Origin: Bacillota bacterium
Lineage (GTDB): Bacteria > Bacillota > Bacilli > Bacillales_B > DSM-18226
Direction: 5' to 3'
DNA: 7,716 bases
Assembly (NCBI GenBank): GCA_030705665.1
Contig: JAUZQA010000185.1
Coordinates: 1-7,716 of the forward strand
The position numbers and the translations under genes were made by a program. Shown here piece by piece: positions 6,010 through 7,716 of this stretch (the stretch's first letter is position 1; every line of letters starts with the position of its first letter). The notes beneath the pieces are model-generated. The model was given only the letters and a program-made list of their open reading frames with translations. It did no database searches and had not been told where the DNA came from.

Positions 6010-6567
6010 TTATGCACGTGAAACGTAAGTGCCATCTGTTGTGTTAATGATTAAACGGTCACCTTGGTTTACAAAGAATGGAACTTGAACAACCAGACCA
6101 GTTTCACATGTTGCTGGTTTCGTTCCTCCTGAAGCTGTATCTCCCTTAATTCCAGGTTCAGTTTCAGTTACTTCTAATTCAACGGTATTTGGAAGCTCAA
6201 CCCCAAGTACTTCACTTTGGTACATGATGATAAACACTTCCATGTTTTCTTTCAAATATTTTAATTCATTATCAATTCTCGCTGCAGGCAGTTCGATTTG
6301 TTCATATGATTCATTATCCATAAACACATGTTGGTCACCACTGGCATATAGATATTGCATTCTGCGGTTATCGATTTGGGCCTTTTCAACTTTTTCGCCA
6401 GCACGGAAGGTTTTTTCTTGAATAGCTCCTGTACGAAGGTTACGAAGCTTGGAACGAACAAATGCCGCACCTTTACCTGGTTTTACGTGTTGGAAATCAA
6501 TGACGCGCCAAATGCCGCCATCCACTTCAACTGTTAAGCCTGTTTTAAAATCGTTTACTGAAATCAT
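6010..6567 (-). CDS. efp: Translation elongation factor P
   Basis: Binds the ribosome between the P and E sites and relieves stalling at consecutive prolines. The 185-residue length is standard. The N-terminal KOW-like domain carries the loop [10 protein letters not shown] with K32, the lysine modified in bacterial EF-P (5-aminopentanol in B. subtilis). The middle OB domain and the C-terminal OB domain follow, with the family signature region at about residues 145-170 ([16 protein letters not shown]) and the end [16 protein letters not shown]. The ATG at 6567 has AGGAGG five bases upstream. It starts 21 bases after the Xaa-Pro peptidase gene and is very likely co-transcribed with it, an arrangement also seen in B. 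subtilis (yqhT-efp). Confidence 0.98.
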   Translation of the reverse strand: MISVNDFKTGLTVEVDGGIWRVIDFQHVKPGKGAAFVRSKLRNLRTGAIQEKTFRAGEKVEKAQIDNRRMQYLYASGDQHVFMDNESYEQIELPAARIDNELKYLKENMEVFIIMYQSEVLGVELPNTVELEVTETEPGIKGDTASGGTKPATCETGLVVQVPFFVNQGDRLIINTTDGTYVSRA

Positions 6568-6588
6568 AAAATCCTCCTAAATTTGTTA

Positions 6589-7650
6589 TTACAAAATAAT
6601 AAGTTCTTTTGCTGAATGCGTTAATGCTTCATTATGATCTGAAGTAATCCTTGTATCATCTTCAATGCGAACTCCGCCAAGACCCGGGATATAGATTCCA
6701 GGTTCACAAGTAACCACCATTCCTGGTTCTAAAACCATTTCAGAACGAGAAGAAACGGCCGGGCCTTCATGAACCTCAAGACCAATCCCATGACCGGTTG
6801 AATGGCCAAAATATTCGCCATACCCCTTTTCAGTGATGTAATCCCGTGTTAAGGCATCTGCTTCCTTACATGTCATACCTGGCTTATACCCGTTCATTCC
6901 TCTAAGCTGTGCTTCGAGAACAATTTCATATATATCCTTTAGCTTTGGATCAGGTTCGCCAACAGCGATGGTTCTCGTGATGTCAGATACATAACCTTTA
7001 TAATAGGCACCATAATCAAGCGTCACAAAATCCCCTTTTTCAATCGTTTTTTCAGTTGCCACCCCATGTGGCAGGGCAGACCTAAGTCCCGAAGCAACAA
7101 TCGTATCAAAGGAAGATGATGTGGCCCCCGCTTTTCTCATAAAGAACTCCAATTCATTCGAAACCTCAAGTTCTGTTTTCCCAGGACGAATGAAGTCTAA
7201 AATATGCTTAAATGCAGCATCAGCGATATCTGCTGCTTCCTTTAATATCTTAATCTCTGCGTCAGTCTTAATCAAGCGTAACTTTTCAACCAAGCCCGAA
7301 ACAGGGACAAGTTTCGCATTAATTACTTTTTCATAAGCTTTGAAGGAAGAGAAGGTTAAATCATCTTCTTCAAAACCAAGACTTTGAATCCCCAAATTCT
7401 TTACTTGTTTAGCAACCTCATCCGGAATGGTTCCAACATGCTTTACAATTTCGAAACCTGTACATTGCTTTGAAGCTTGTTCCACATAACGAAAATCTGT
7501 GATAAATTGGGCTCTATCTGCACTGATTAATACTATTCCTGCAGTACCAGTAAAGTTTGTCATATAACGGCGGTTATATGGACTTGTAATCAGTAAGCCA
7601 TCAATCCCAGCAGCTGAAAAATTATTTCTTAGCTTTGCTAATTTTTCCAT
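6589..7650 (-). CDS. yqhT: M24-family Xaa-Pro aminopeptidase/dipeptidase (YqhT-like)
   Basis: Cytoplasmic metallopeptidase cleaving peptide bonds before proline, recycling proline-containing peptides. It has 353 residues: an N-terminal creatinase-type domain (about 1-125), then the pita-bread catalytic domain. The five metal ligands are all present: D212 (TLDYG), D223 (SDITRT), H287 (GHGIG), E316 (CEPGIY) and E330 (VRIEDD). The additional conserved histidines H195 (LPHG) and H294 (VHEGP) are also there. No signal peptide is seen. AAAGGAGAG lies nine bases before ATG 7650. It is the first gene of the efp pair in this window. Whether it releases single N-terminal residues (aminopeptidase) or cleaves only dipeptides cannot be told from sequence alone; length and efp linkage favour the YqhT type. 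Confidence 0.96.
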   Translation of the reverse strand: MEKLAKLRNNFSAAGIDGLLITSPYNRRYMTNFTGTAGIVLISADRAQFITDFRYVEQASKQCTGFEIVKHVGTIPDEVAKQVKNLGIQSLGFEEDDLTFSSFKAYEKVINAKLVPVSGLVEKLRLIKTDAEIKILKEAADIADAAFKHILDFIRPGKTELEVSNELEFFMRKAGATSSSFDTIVASGLRSALPHGVATEKTIEKGDFVTLDYGAYYKGYVSDITRTIAVGEPDPKLKDIYEIVLEAQLRGMNGYKPGMTCKEADALTRDYITEKGYGEYFGHSTGHGIGLEVHEGPAVSSRSEMVLEPGMVVTCEPGIYIPGLGGVRIEDDTRITSDHNEALTHSAKELIIL

Positions 7651-7716
7651 AACAGTATTCTCTCCTTTTTAAGCCAACCAAGCAAAAATAACTTGCTTTG
7701 GACAGTAATATGCCTA
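7651..7716 (-). other. Short leader upstream of the Xaa-Pro peptidase gene
   Basis: Sixty-six bases with the ribosome binding site of the peptidase gene and a small hairpin, AAGCAA and TTGCTT around a 7-base loop. No recognisable coding sequence is visible; the upstream gene lies outside the window. Confidence 0.4.

Noticed and set aside
6261..6470. 69-codon minus-strand frame inside efp
   Set aside because: Out-of-frame shadow of elongation factor P, which is full length and intact.
1..7716. CRISPR arrays, insertion sequences, tRNA or rRNA genes
   Set aside because: No regularly spaced repeats, transposase frames, terminal inverted repeats or structural RNA sequences were recognised.

Overview
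The window is AT-rich DNA from a Gram-positive, Bacillus-like Firmicute. The evidence is strong AGGAGG-type ribosome binding sites, lipoprotein and cytochrome types typical of bacilli, and a Xaa-Pro peptidase (yqhT-like) followed by efp, a pair that is also adjacent in Bacillus subtilis. Every gene I can support lies on the minus strand, so transcription runs from right to left.

From right to left: the M24-family Xaa-Pro peptidase (7650-6589) and elongation factor P (6567-6010) form a housekeeping pair that ends at a clear intrinsic terminator (5997-5970). Next come a regulatory spacer with several TTGTGA-type motifs and a NarL/LuxR-family response regulator (5782-5114) with no sensor kinase beside it. 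After a leader holding nested inverted repeats there is a two-gene unit: a PCYCGC-type lipoprotein and a membrane-anchored di-haem cytochrome c (4517-3870), closed by a perfect 12-bp hairpin (3855-3828). A roughly 310-base spacer follows, then a cytochrome c maturation cluster: a secreted, membrane-anchored protein with a SHOCT-like tail (3519-2482), CcmE of the rare CxxxY type (2467-1988) and CcmF (1961 to beyond the left edge).

The main finding is in the lipoprotein gene. Its frame meets a TGA at 4668-4666, exactly where the first cysteine of a CxxC motif is expected. It then stays open for 45 more codons to a TAA at 4530-4528, which overlaps the ribosome binding site of the cytochrome gene. 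Just after the TGA is a 7-bp perfect hairpin with a 5-base loop whose second base is G; it fits the general description of a bacterial SECIS element. I read the gene as a 148-residue selenoprotein with selenocysteine at residue 103 in a UxxC redox motif. A conventional annotation would cut it to 102 residues and would probably also extend the cytochrome start wrongly into its tail.

Taken together, the accessory block beside efp looks like an extracytoplasmic redox and cytochrome c module: a regulator, a thiol/selenol lipoprotein, a di-haem cytochrome, and haem-delivery (CcmE) and haem-ligation (CcmF) proteins. That these work in one pathway is inference from gene order. Whether the host makes selenocysteine (selA, selB, selC, selD) cannot be seen here.
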